From Hyphomonadaceae bacterium UBA7672 (GTDB lineage: Bacteria; Pseudomonadota; Alphaproteobacteria; Caulobacterales; Hyphomonadaceae), in contig DLHI01000016.1 of the NCBI GenBank assembly GCA_002483135.1, positions 56,122-120,121 on the forward strand: a stretch of 64,000 nucleotides of DNA, written 5' to 3'. The position numbers were made by a program, and so were the translations under genes. Below are positions 27,681 to 37,886 of this stretch, piece after piece. How positions within the stretch are numbered: the first letter of the stretch is position 1; every line of letters begins with the position of its first letter. The notes beneath the pieces are model-generated. The model had not been told where the DNA came from and made no database searches. It was given only the letters and a program-made list of their open reading frames with translations.

Positions 27681-29003
27681 CTAGTCCAGCCGCTGTAATA
27701 CGCTGCGGATTGTGTCGACCATCTGATCGATGTGGGCCTTCTCCACGATCAAGGGCGGCGAGAGGGCGATGATGTCTCCGGTAACGCGCACGAGCAGTCC
27801 GGCGTCTAAGCAGGCGCGGAAGGCTTCGAGAGCACGAGCCGTGGGCTTGCCCGGGCGCGGCTCCATCTCGATGCCGCCGATCAAGCCGAGATTGCGGATG
27901 TCGATAACATGGCGCGCATCGCGCAGGGAATGCAGCGCGTCTTCCCAATAGGGCGCAAGTTCGGCGGCGCGCTCGAACAAGCGCTGCTCGCGGAATACGT
28001 CCAGCGTCGCGAGGCCGGCTGCGCAGGCGAGCGGATGCGCCGTCATGGTGTAGCCATGGAAGAGCTCGATCGGCGTCTGCGACTGAGTGGTGACCGTGTC
28101 GTAGATCTCGCGCGAGGCGGCGACGGCGCCCATGGGGACAGTGGCGTTGTTTATCGCCTTGGCCATGGTGAGCAGATCGGGCTTCACGCCGAAATACTGT
28201 GAGGCGAAGGGCGCGCCCAGCCGCCCAAAACCCGTGATCACCTCGTCGAAGATCAGCAGGATGTCGTGCTTCGTGCACAGTTCGCGCAGGCGCTGAAGAT
28301 AGCCTTGCGGCGGTGCGAGCACGCCGGTCGAGCCCGCGACCGGCTCCACGATTACAGCGGCGATGGTCGAGGCGTCGTGCAGCAGCACCAGCCGCTCCAG
28401 CGCGTCGGCATACTCCGCGCCGTGTTTCGGCTGGCCGCGCGTGAAGGCGTTGCGAGTGATGTCGTGCGTGTGCGGCAGGTGATCGACGCCACCGACCATC
28501 GGCCCGAAATTCATCCGGTTGCGCGTGATGCCGCCCACCGACATCCCGCCGAAATTGACGCCGTGGTAAGCACGCTCGCGGCCGATGAGGCGGTACTTGC
28601 CCGGCTTGCCGCGTGCGACCTGGTAGGCCAGCGCGATCTTGAGCGCGGTATCCACGCTCTCCGAGCCCGAATTGGTGAAGAAAATCCGGTCCATCCCCTC
28701 CGGCGTCAGCCCCGAAAGGCGATTGGCGAATTCGAAAGCCGCCGGATGCCCCATGTTGAAGCTGCCCGCATAGTCCATCTGTCCCGCAGCCTTGCGGATT
28801 GCCTCGACAATCTTCGACTGGTTATGCCCCGCTGCAACGCACCAAAGCCCGGAGGTGCCGTCCAGCACCGCGCGATTGTCGGGCGTGTAGTAGAACATCC
28901 CTTCCGCCCGCGTGACGAGGCGGGGATCAGCCTTGAACGCCTTGTTCGGCGTGAACGGCATCCAGAACGCGTCGAGCGAGTTGGGCAGTCGTGAAGATGT
29001 CAT
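27681..29003 (-). CDS. Class III PLP aminotransferase (omega-amino acid:pyruvate type)
   Basis: The 440-aa protein has WMPFTPNKAFK near the N-terminus, FFTNSGSESVDTALK (about 100), ERAYHGVNFGGMSVGG, the PLP-phosphate Asp in LLIFDEVITGFGRLG and the Schiff-base Lys in LTMAKAINNATVPMGAV (about 285). This pattern is that of beta-alanine/omega-amino acid:pyruvate aminotransferases. The start at 29003 was chosen because the frame upstream is antisense to the glpX leader. It probably forms a unit with the hydrolase 21 bp downstream. Confidence 0.9.
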   Translation of the reverse strand: MTSSRLPNSLDAFWMPFTPNKAFKADPRLVTRAEGMFYYTPDNRAVLDGTSGLWCVAAGHNQSKIVEAIRKAAGQMDYAGSFNMGHPAAFEFANRLSGLTPEGMDRIFFTNSGSESVDTALKIALAYQVARGKPGKYRLIGRERAYHGVNFGGMSVGGITRNRMNFGPMVGGVDHLPHTHDITRNAFTRGQPKHGAEYADALERLVLLHDASTIAAVIVEPVAGSTGVLAPPQGYLQRLRELCTKHDILLIFDEVITGFGRLGAPFASQYFGVKPDLLTMAKAINNATVPMGAVAASREIYDTVTTQSQTPIELFHGYTMTAHPLACAAGLATLDVFREQRLFERAAELAPYWEDALHSLRDARHVIDIRNLGLIGGIEMEPRPGKPTARALEAFRACLDAGLLVRVTGDIIALSPPLIVEKAHIDQMVDTIRSVLQRLD

Positions 29004-29215
29004 GCGGCAACTCTCGCGCGCGACATGGGGTGACGGCAACCGGATTCGAAGCGCCGCTACAGGTTCCGGTGGATGTCGCCCGAGAGTGCAGCGCAGCATT
29101 GAATGCCGCCCCGCGTGGGGCGATTTTGCTTTTGGCGCTAACGTCGCGGGCGTATGCCTTGCCCAACGAATCGCGGGGCATGGACCCTGGCGGCGCAGGA
29201 CTGGTCAGGAACGCC

Positions 29216-30175
29216 ATGGGCAAGCTCACCACCTCATGCTCGACGCTGGGCTACGCCATGGCCGGAGCGACCATCGCGGCGGCGGCGGCAGCTGAAGAAT
29301 GGATCGGCCGCGGTGATGAACGCGCGGCCGAGGAAGCTGCGGCCAACGCGATGCGCGAGGCGCTGAACGCCATCGACTTCTCAGGGCATGTGATCGTTGG
29401 CGAGGTCGATATTCCAATTCTCAATGTCGGCGAACGCGTAGGCACCGGCAATGGCGTCGAGCTTGATGTCGCGCTTGAAGCTCTGGAGGGCACGACGCTG
29501 ACGGCGAAGGCGATGCCGAATGCGCTGGCGGTCATCGCCGCTGCCCCACGCGGCGGCCTGCTGCAGGCGCCCGACCTCTATATGGAGAAACTGGCGATCG
29601 GACCGGGGTTTGAGCGCGGCGTTGTCGATCTTGATGCGAGCGCTGGCGAGAATGCTGTGCGGCTGGCGCGGGCGAAGGGCGTCGACGTGCGCGAGATCAC
29701 CGCCTGCGTGCTCGACCGGCCGCGCCATGAAAAGATCATCGCAGACCTGCGGGCGGTGGGCGCGCGGATCAACCTGATCCCCGATGGCGACGTGGCAGGC
29801 GCCATCGCGACGGCGATGCCAGATACAGGAATCGACATGTATGTGGGTCAGGGCAAAGCGCCCGAGGGCGTGCTGGCGGCGGCGGCCCTGCGCTGCACGG
29901 GCGGGCAGATGCAGGCGCGCTTCGCCTTTCGCAACGAGGCCGAGAAATACCAGGCGCAGCGGAGCGGCCTGAAGGACGCAGGCCGCCGCTTCGAAATCGA
30001 GGACCTCGTGTCAGGCGACGTGATCTTCGCGGCGACGGGGGTAACCAAGGGTGCATTGCTGGATGGCGTCGAGCGCCATGCGGCAGGCATAGTCACCCAC
30101 ACGATGATGATGTCCTCGGCCGATGGCGTCTTGCGGACGATGCGATCGGTGACGCCGCTGCGCGCCAGAGACTAG
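29216..30175 (+). CDS. glpX: Divergent GlpX-type (class II) fructose-1,6-bisphosphatase family protein
   Basis: The 319-aa product aligns to GlpX across its length: WIGRGDERAAEEAAANAM, LEGTTLTAKAMPNAL, DLYMEKLAIGPG, LDRPRHEKIIADLR, IPDGDVAGAI and APEGVLAAAALRC. Against E. coli GlpX the GEGEIDEAPML segment is shortened to GEVDIPIL and the metal-binding aspartates 33 and 85 both read Glu. It may still be a bisphosphatase but its metal site is unusual. The ATG at 29216 (AGGA upstream) gives family length; in-frame starts at 28991 and 29180 are less likely. Reads toward katG. Confidence 0.82.
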   Translation: MGKLTTSCSTLGYAMAGATIAAAAAAEEWIGRGDERAAEEAAANAMREALNAIDFSGHVIVGEVDIPILNVGERVGTGNGVELDVALEALEGTTLTAKAMPNALAVIAAAPRGGLLQAPDLYMEKLAIGPGFERGVVDLDASAGENAVRLARAKGVDVREITACVLDRPRHEKIIADLRAVGARINLIPDGDVAGAIATAMPDTGIDMYVGQGKAPEGVLAAAALRCTGGQMQARFAFRNEAEKYQAQRSGLKDAGRRFEIEDLVSGDVIFAATGVTKGALLDGVERHAAGIVTHTMMMSSADGVLRTMRSVTPLRARD

Positions 30176-30268
30176 CGACCGCATCCGAGCGACCGGCTCC
30201 CGAAGAAGAGAATTTTTCCTGTTTTTTCCTCGTGTTAACGGACGCTCGGCTGCGTATGCAGCGGCAAT

Positions 30269-30285
30269 ATTGGAATTATTCCAAT
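30269..30285. promoter_or_regulatory. Irr/Fur-family-type operator 1 upstream of katG
   Basis: ATTGGAATTATTCCAAT is a perfect palindrome matching the Irr (ICE) consensus TTTRGAAYNRTTCYAAA at 15 of 17 positions. It lies about 120 bp before the katG start, and its centre is 33 bp (about three helical turns) from operator 2. Confidence 0.6.
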
Positions 30286-30301
30286 TTGACCTTGCGGCGG
30301 C

Positions 30302-30318
30302 TTTGGAACGGTTCTAAC
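30302..30318. promoter_or_regulatory. Irr/Fur-family-type operator 2 upstream of katG
   Basis: TTTGGAACGGTTCTAAC matches the Irr (ICE) consensus TTTRGAAYNRTTCYAAA at 16 of 17 positions. It is on the same helical face as operator 1 and about 86 bp before the chosen katG start. The same motif recurs before ahpC. Confidence 0.65.
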
Positions 30319-30403
30319 TTCTGTTTACTCTTTCCAGGCGAGGCGCATGAGGCCCCGCCCTCTGATGCCGATACGCAGACACAAAGCCGAGGGAACCGCC
30401 GAC

Positions 30404-32590
<2,187 letters not shown>

Positions 32591-32677
32591 CTTGAGACAG
32601 GCATCCGGAGCGCGCGTCGTGCGTTTATCCGGATGAATGTCGGCATCTGTTCCCGAGAGGGAGTATGTGGAGGAACT

Positions 32678-32708
32678 GCCCCGGGCCTTACCGCCCGGGG
32701 CTTTTTTT
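32678..32708 (+). terminator. Rho-independent terminator after katG
   Basis: A perfect 9-bp stem GCCCCGGGC/GCCCGGGGC with a 6-nt loop is followed by seven T residues, 88 bp after the katG stop. Confidence 0.93.
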
Positions 32709-32757
32709 GCCGCCTCGCAGACGCTTTGCGCGATCCTACAGCACTGCCTGCGACATA

Positions 32758-32774
32758 TTTGGAATTGTTCTAAT
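32758..32774. promoter_or_regulatory. Irr/Fur-family-type operator upstream of ahpC
   Basis: TTTGGAATTGTTCTAAT matches the Irr (ICE) consensus TTTRGAAYNRTTCYAAA at 16 of 17 positions and lies about 100 bp before ahpC, after the katG terminator. It is the third such site in the peroxidase block. Confidence 0.65.
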
Positions 32775-32875
32775 TCATGTTGCGCGCGCTAAGGGGCCTC
32801 GCTATTTCCCTGCAACGAACCGGATTTCCCTAGCGGCGTCCGGGCATAAAGCGACAATAAAACCGGAGATACGAC

Positions 32876-33430
32876 ATGCTTGGCGTTGGCCAGAAACTGC
32901 CCGCTTTCGAAGTTACGGGCGTGAAACCGGGCTTCATGAACCACGAAGAGAACGGCAAGTCGGCTTTCGAGACGCTGACCCAGGACTCGTTCGAGGGAAA
33001 ATGGAAGGTCATCTTCTTCTACCCGAAGGACTTCACCTTCGTCTGCCCGACCGAGATCGCCGAGTTCGCGCGCCTCGGCGGCGAATTTGCTGACCGCGAC
33101 GCCGTCGTGATGGGCGGCTCGACCGACAACGAGTTCGTGAAGCTGGCCTGGCGCCGCGACCACAAGGACCTCGCCAAATTGCCGATCTGGCAGTTCGCCG
33201 ACACCAATGGCTCGCTGACGGATGGCCTCGGCGTACGCGATGCGTCGGGCGTTGCCCTGCGCGCCACCTATGTCGTCGATCCGCACAACGTTGTGCAGCA
33301 CGTCTATGTCACCAACCTCAACGTTGGCCGCGCGCCGGCGGACACGCTGCGCGTGCTTGATGCGCTGCAGACCGACGAGCTGTGCCCGTGCAATCGCGCG
33401 GTCGGCGGCGAAACGCTGAAAGCGGCCTGA
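32876..33430 (+). CDS. ahpC: 2-Cys peroxiredoxin AhpC
   Basis: The 184-aa thiol peroxidase reduces H2O2 and organic hydroperoxides. The peroxidatic Cys is in FTFVCPTEIAEF (about residue 60) and the resolving Cys in DELCPCN (about 171-173). The YVVDPHNVVQHVYV strand is also typical. With no ahpF here and ahpD next door, electrons probably come through AhpD as in actinobacteria and other alphaproteobacteria. CCGGAG precedes the ATG; an Irr-type operator lies upstream. Confidence 0.95.
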   Translation: MLGVGQKLPAFEVTGVKPGFMNHEENGKSAFETLTQDSFEGKWKVIFFYPKDFTFVCPTEIAEFARLGGEFADRDAVVMGGSTDNEFVKLAWRRDHKDLAKLPIWQFADTNGSLTDGLGVRDASGVALRATYVVDPHNVVQHVYVTNLNVGRAPADTLRVLDALQTDELCPCNRAVGGETLKAA

Positions 33431-33449
33431 TCCACTTCTTCCTCCCCGA

Positions 33450-33486
33450 AAAACCCTTCCGGTGAAAGCACCGGGAGGGTTTTGTT
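33450..33486 (+). terminator. Terminator-like hairpin between ahpC and ahpD
   Basis: A 15-bp stem (AAAACCCTTCCGGTG pairing with its complement at 33469-33483, one G-U) with AAAG loop ends in TTTTG. It lies 19 bp after the ahpC stop and 18 bp before the ahpD ATG, so it may partly stop transcription or stabilise the ahpC message. Confidence 0.75.
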
Positions 33487-33501
33487 CTGAAAGAGACGAC
33501 G

Positions 33502-34032
33502 ATGAACCTCGAAACGCTGAAAGCGGCGCTGCCGGACTACGCGAAGGACCTGAAGCTCAATCTCGGATCGTTGGCGAACGAGACGTCGCTGAACGATCAG
33601 CAGAAGTGGGGCACGTTCCTCGCCTGTGCGTTTGCAATCGGCGAACCGAAGACCATTCATGCGATGGTCGGCGAAACCGAGGGCAAGCTTACGCCGGAGG
33701 CGGCAAGGGCGGCGAAAGCTGCGGCGTCGATCATGGGCATGAACAATGTCTACTACCGCTTCACACACCTCGTTCACAACGAGACCTATCGGACGATGCC
33801 CGCCAAGCTGCGGATGCAGGTGATCGGCGCCCCTGGGGTCGAGAAGGGTGATTTCGAGCTGTGGTGCATGGCGGTGTCGGCCGTGAATGGCTGCGGCATG
33901 TGCATGGAGTCGCATGAGCGCGTGCTGCGCGAGACCGGCTTCACGTCCGAACAGATCCAGGCCTGCGTGCGCATCGGCGCGGTGGTGAACGCGGTTGCGC
34001 GGACGCTGGCGGCCGAAGCGGCGATCTCCTGA
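33502..34032 (+). CDS. ahpD: Alkyl hydroperoxide reductase AhpD
   Basis: The 176-aa carboxymuconolactone-decarboxylase-fold protein carries the CxxC-His site in NGCGMCMESHE (about 129-139), which reduces AhpC using a lipoyl donor. MNLETLKAALPDYAKDLKLN and MGMNNVYYRFTHLV are characteristic AhpD stretches. An AAGAGA ribosome site precedes the ATG. Only 71 bp separate it from ahpC, but a hairpin terminator stands between. Confidence 0.95.
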   Translation: MNLETLKAALPDYAKDLKLNLGSLANETSLNDQQKWGTFLACAFAIGEPKTIHAMVGETEGKLTPEAARAAKAAASIMGMNNVYYRFTHLVHNETYRTMPAKLRMQVIGAPGVEKGDFELWCMAVSAVNGCGMCMESHERVLRETGFTSEQIQACVRIGAVVNAVARTLAAEAAIS

Positions 34033-34071
34033 TCCTGAGACTTGCCACCCTGCCCGTATGATGTTGAATGG

Positions 34072-34083
34072 TACCGTACGGTA
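34072..34083. promoter_or_regulatory. Palindrome TACCGTACGGTA, possible TetR-type operator
   Basis: A perfect 12-bp palindrome lies 15 bp before the DUF1254 gene start, just upstream of its GAGGAGG ribosome site. ACCGTACGGT-type palindromes are common targets of TetR-family repressors. No such regulator is encoded in the window. Confidence 0.4.
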
Positions 34084-34097
34084 ACTGAGGAGGCAGC

Positions 34098-35423
34098 ATG
34101 CGGCGGCGGGACGTTCTTTGGGGTGCGGGCGCGATCAGCCTTCTCGGCATCGCGGGATGCCAGACGGGCGGGGCGCAGGATGGCGTTGGAACGGGAATCG
34201 AGGCGGCGTTCTTCTATGCCTATCCGCTCTACGAGATTGCGCGTACTGGCCAGAACCGTGCGGCGCAGCCGGGTTTGAACAAGCTGGGCCATCGCGCCAC
34301 GCTTGCCGATCACACGATGCGGCAGATTACCGCCCCGAACAACGACACGATCTACACCTCAGCGCAGCTTGAGCTGTCGGGCGGCCCGCTGGAGGTGTTC
34401 GCGCCGACCGACTCAAGGCGCTATTTCAACATCACCTTCATGGACGCCTTCACCGACAATTTCGGCGCCATAGGCTCCGGGCCAACAAAGGGCGTGGGCG
34501 GGCGTTACTGGATTGCGGGACCGCAGTGGAGCGGAACTGCGCCGGCAGGCGTCAATGTCATCAAGGCGCCGACGAACGATGTGTGGATGCTGGCGCGGAT
34601 CGTGGTGGACGGCCCGGAAGATCTGGCGGCCGCAAAGGCTCTGCAGCAGCAAATCACGCTGAAGGCTTTGACGGATGCGACGCCCAAGCCTTTCAGTGTC
34701 AAATGCACGAGCGCAACGGACGCACAGAACTTCCTCGCAGTGGTCAACGATATGCTGGCGCGTTCGCCGGGGATGGCGAGCCATTTGAAACAGCGCGATG
34801 CGTTCCGGATGTTTGGCGTCGGGCTGGAGCCGGATGCAACGATCCCGCCCGAGCTGATCGCAGCCTGGAATGCCTACCTGCCGAGTGGCATGGCGAAGCT
34901 GCGCGAGACGTTTGAGTTTCGCGACCTGATCGTTGATGGCTGGACATACCAGCAGCCGGGCGTGGGGAGCACGGCGGCAACCCCGCGGTTGCGGTCCGCG
35001 ATTGCGCTGGGCGGGCTGGCGGCGCTGCCGGAAGCGGAAGCGATGTATTACCACTGCCTGTTCGAACAGTCGGGCGAGCGCCTGACGGGAGCGAACAGGT
35101 ATATCTGGCGCGTGCCGCCGGGCGGCGTTCCGGTGGACGCGTTCTGGTCGCTGACCATGTACGCGCCCGAAGACGATGGCCGCTATTTCTTCACACAGAA
35201 CCCGATCAACCGGTTCTCGGTTGGCGACCGAACCAAAGGGCTGGTCAAGAACCCGGACGGGTCGATCGACATCCTGATCCAGCACGAACAGCCTGTCGGG
35301 TCCAAGGCCGCCAACTGGCTGCCTGCGCCGGCGGGTCCGATCAGGCTGGCGTTGCGGGCCTACCTGCCCAAGGCGGAATTGCGCGAGCGGCGGTGGAAAG
35401 TACCGCCGGTGGTGCGAGCCTGA
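34098..35423 (+). CDS. DUF1254/DUF1214 domain lipoprotein
   Basis: The 441-aa product starts with a signal peptide and lipobox (MRRRDVLWGAGAISLLGIAGC; Arg-rich with Tat-like RRRD). The N-terminal half (FFYAYPLYEIART, APNNDTIYTSAQLELSGGP) is DUF1254 and the C-terminal half (AMYYHCLFEQSGERLTGANRY, FWSLTMYAPEDDGRYFF, NPDGSIDILIQHEQP) is DUF1214. Such pairs are common and poorly understood; some are called cell-envelope proteins. GAGGAGG gives a very strong ribosome site. Not obviously linked to ahpCD. Confidence 0.9.
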   Translation: MRRRDVLWGAGAISLLGIAGCQTGGAQDGVGTGIEAAFFYAYPLYEIARTGQNRAAQPGLNKLGHRATLADHTMRQITAPNNDTIYTSAQLELSGGPLEVFAPTDSRRYFNITFMDAFTDNFGAIGSGPTKGVGGRYWIAGPQWSGTAPAGVNVIKAPTNDVWMLARIVVDGPEDLAAAKALQQQITLKALTDATPKPFSVKCTSATDAQNFLAVVNDMLARSPGMASHLKQRDAFRMFGVGLEPDATIPPELIAAWNAYLPSGMAKLRETFEFRDLIVDGWTYQQPGVGSTAATPRLRSAIALGGLAALPEAEAMYYHCLFEQSGERLTGANRYIWRVPPGGVPVDAFWSLTMYAPEDDGRYFFTQNPINRFSVGDRTKGLVKNPDGSIDILIQHEQPVGSKAANWLPAPAGPIRLALRAYLPKAELRERRWKVPPVVRA

Positions 35424-35432
35424 CGGGCAGCG

Positions 35433-35864
35433 CTACTTTGATAGCTCGAAGGGTGAGCAGCCGGTTGTGGCCGGAATTTTCATGGTGCGGCTGGACGGCT
35501 CGAGCTCAGTCTCAATCGGAAGCATGACGGCGCCGGGCGTAGTGGCGGCGATACCGCCGACCCAGGCTTCAGGCTGGAGCGAGAGCTTGTATGTGGCGAC
35601 GTCGTACGTGCCGCGCAGCGAGTAGGCCGCAATAACGGCCTCGCCCACATTGCCCTTCAGCGTCAGCGTGTTTGTTCCCGTGGTCGCGCCGCCAGGCCAG
35701 TATTGGAGCGTGAGCACCATTTCGAGCGGCACGCCATAGGCGCAGTAGGCCGTGCCCTTCCAGTCGCCACTCATTGTCGAAGAGACCAGAAGCTCGCCTG
35801 CGGTTTCGCAGCCGGCCGTGGTTGCTGCGGCCAACAAGGCCAGCGCCATCGCCGTGTGTTTCAT
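35433..35864 (-). CDS. Small lipoprotein, unknown function
   Basis: The 143-aa product begins MKHTAMALALLAAATTAGC (lipobox TAGC). The mature domain (GDWKGTAYCAYGVPLEMVL, GATTGTNTLTLKGNVGEAV) is beta-rich with cysteines at YCAY and TTGCSPF that could pair. It converges on the DUF1254 gene with 9 bp between stops. No family recognised. Confidence 0.7.
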   Translation of the reverse strand: MKHTAMALALLAAATTAGCETAGELLVSSTMSGDWKGTAYCAYGVPLEMVLTLQYWPGGATTGTNTLTLKGNVGEAVIAAYSLRGTYDVATYKLSLQPEAWVGGIAATTPGAVMLPIETELEPSSRTMKIPATTGCSPFELSK

Positions 35865-35954
35865 TGTGAGTGCCCCCGTCGTCCGATGCAGGAGTTAACT
35901 CCCTTTCTGGACGGCGCGCCATGGGGTAGGCGCCACGGGGGTTTGGCTCGGCGC

Positions 35955-36119
35955 CTAAATATATCGGAGCAGAGCGAACAGCAGGACGATGACCAGGATC
36001 GTACCCAGCGTGCCCGAGGGCGCATAACCCCATTTGCGGCTGTGCGGCCATGCAGGCGACACGCCGATCACGAGAATGATCAGGACCACGATCAAGAGCA
36101 GGGAGGTTGTCGAGAGCAT
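35955..36119 (-). CDS. DUF3309 small membrane protein
   Basis: A 54-aa frame begins MLSTTSLLLIVVLIILVIG, a membrane helix, then the DUF3309 signature PAWPHSRKWGYAPSG and a second helix TLGTILVIVLLFALL. The WPHSR.WGY.PSG core is diagnostic of this widespread alphaproteobacterial small-protein family of unknown function. It stands alone between the lipoprotein and mipZ. Confidence 0.93.
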   Translation of the reverse strand: MLSTTSLLLIVVLIILVIGVSPAWPHSRKWGYAPSGTLGTILVIVLLFALLRYI

Positions 36120-36229
36120 GGGTCCGCCTGTTGTTCAGTCGGATCAACGTGCTGAGTGTATCGGAGTTCCGGGTAAGGCCCGGACCTGGGCGCGTGCGGC
36201 GTGGAACAGCCGCTCGGAGGGACTGAAGC

Positions 36230-37114
36230 CTAGAAGCTGATCTCTTTGCCTTCGAGGCCGGGCAGTTTGAGGATGATCATCAAGTCTCGGATTTCCTGGC
36301 GGGCGGCCACGTGGCTCATCGTGAAGGTGACGCCGGAGCCGGCGTCGGTGAGATCGAGCAGCGAAAGTCCCATCGGGAACAGTTCGCGATAGATCACGCG
36401 CTCGGAAAGACCGGGCGCAATGCGGAAACCGATGCGACGGGACAGGTTCTCCAGCGCCTCGCCAACGCGCTGCTTGTTGCGAGCATCCAGCGGCGACATG
36501 CGATTGCGCATGACGATCCAGTCGATGGGCTTGCGGCTGGATTGCGCCTTCTGCTTGCGGCATTCCCAGACGAGCTCGGCATAGAAGCTGGGGCGCGCGA
36601 CTTCGAGCGTGTTGGGATCAACGTCGCCCAGGAGGTCGAAGTCGACGAACGAGTCATTCAGCGGGGTGATCAGCGTGTCGGCGGCAGAGTGCGCGAGGCG
36701 CGACAGGAACGTGTCGCCGCCGGGCGCATCGATGATGATGAAGTTGCATTTCTCTGACAGGCGCTTGAGGCTATCTTCAAAGTGCTTAGCCTCCTCCGCT
36801 TCGGCGGCATCGAGATTGCGGGCCTGGCTGGGGTCAATGCGGACCATTTCCGGCATCGGCAGCGGCGCGCCCGTGTTGCGCACCCAGCGCGAGCGGTTCT
36901 CGAGATAGCGCGCGAGCGAACGCTGGCGGACATCAAGGTCCATAACGCCGACAGTCATGCCCATGCGCAGAAGACCGACGCACAGGTGCATCGCCACGGT
37001 AGACTTGCCCGCGCCGCCCTTTTCATTGCCCACGACAATCGTATGCGCCAGCCGCGAGCGAGCGGGCGTTTCACGATCCGAAGCGGAGGCGGGCGCGGTC
37101 ATCACTGTGGTCAT
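36230..37114 (-). CDS. mipZ: MipZ, ParA-like ATPase positioning the division site
   Basis: The 294-aa deviant-Walker ATPase forms a gradient from the ParB-bound pole and blocks FtsZ assembly away from midcell. The P-loop is GNEKGGAGKST (about 29-39, with the signature Lys), followed by VMDLDVRQRSLARYLENR, FIIIDAPGGDT and WIVMRNRMSPLDARNK, matching Caulobacter MipZ closely. Its ATG is 4 bp after the SPOR gene stop, so the two form an operon. GTAGGA precedes the start. MipZ is confined to alphaproteobacteria lacking Min. Confidence 0.95.
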   Translation of the reverse strand: MTTVMTAPASASDRETPARSRLAHTIVVGNEKGGAGKSTVAMHLCVGLLRMGMTVGVMDLDVRQRSLARYLENRSRWVRNTGAPLPMPEMVRIDPSQARNLDAAEAEEAKHFEDSLKRLSEKCNFIIIDAPGGDTFLSRLAHSAADTLITPLNDSFVDFDLLGDVDPNTLEVARPSFYAELVWECRKQKAQSSRKPIDWIVMRNRMSPLDARNKQRVGEALENLSRRIGFRIAPGLSERVIYRELFPMGLSLLDLTDAGSGVTFTMSHVAARQEIRDLMIILKLPGLEGKEISF

Positions 37115-37118
37115 CGTC

Positions 37119-37742
37119 CTACCAGGCCCTTATGGGCGCAATCCCGTGGCAGGGGCCAGCGATAGCAGACAGCTCCACGCACAAGGCTTCGACCTCGCCG
37201 GCTGTCGCGAGCGGGCCGGCCGACAGGCGGATTTCGCCGTTAGCGTCGGCATAGGTGGGGGCCAGGCCAGTCAGACGGTTGGTTTCGGCGAGCATGTTCC
37301 ATCGATCCTCAGCGGCCTCCTGCGAGGCAAACGATCCGAGTTCCGCCCGGTGGAACAGGGAAGCGGAGCGATCGAATTTGGGGGCGATGGCATAGAGCTG
37401 GGACAGGTCGCGCGCCGGGGTTTCTTCCAGCGGACCCGCTTCGACGTATTGGGGAATGAACAGGCTGGGGTGGTCCGGCAGCGGGCCGAGGACGTCCAGC
37501 GCCTTGCGGATGTTGGCAAATTCGGTGTCAGCCGCGGCGAGGTCGGCTTCAGCAGCGGCCAGGATGTCTGCCTCGGACGCCGCCTCAAGTGCGGTCGCGT
37601 CGCCTGCCGGGGCGTCGCCAAAGCGCGGCTCGGGTGTGTGGGATAGCGGCTGGGCCTGAGCCAGAGGCAGGCAAACCGCCAGCCCGAAGGCGGCAGCACT
37701 GAAGCCGAACGACCGGAGAATACCAACAAGACGCTGACGCAT
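37119..37742 (-). CDS. Secreted SPOR-domain-like protein upstream of mipZ
   Basis: The 207-aa product begins with a basic start and a signal peptide (VGILRSFGFSAAAFGLAVC, then PLAQAQ). The C-terminal 70 residues (RAELGSFASQEAAEDRWNML ... VEALCVELSAIAGPC) have the SPOR layout that binds denuded glycan at division sites. The ATG at 37742 is chosen over 37808, which would put 22 polar residues before the signal. It directly precedes mipZ, consistent with a septum role. Confidence 0.78.
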   Translation of the reverse strand: MRQRLVGILRSFGFSAAAFGLAVCLPLAQAQPLSHTPEPRFGDAPAGDATALEAASEADILAAAEADLAAADTEFANIRKALDVLGPLPDHPSLFIPQYVEAGPLEETPARDLSQLYAIAPKFDRSASLFHRAELGSFASQEAAEDRWNMLAETNRLTGLAPTYADANGEIRLSAGPLATAGEVEALCVELSAIAGPCHGIAPIRAW

Positions 37743-37886
37743 GGGCGAAAGATCGTCCGGGCCGGTTAAGGACCCATAAAGCCGGGACAAAGGGGACAAT
37801 TGATCCACCCGCGGAACGGGCCTAAAGCCCCGCGCGAAAGCCGTCGGGGATCTCCCGGGCGCGGCTTTCTGCGCGGAGACCGTTCA

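Noticed and set aside
37755..37765. TTAACC half-site upstream of the SPOR-mipZ operon as a CtrA site
   Set aside because: Only one half of the TTAA-N7-TTAA pattern is present.
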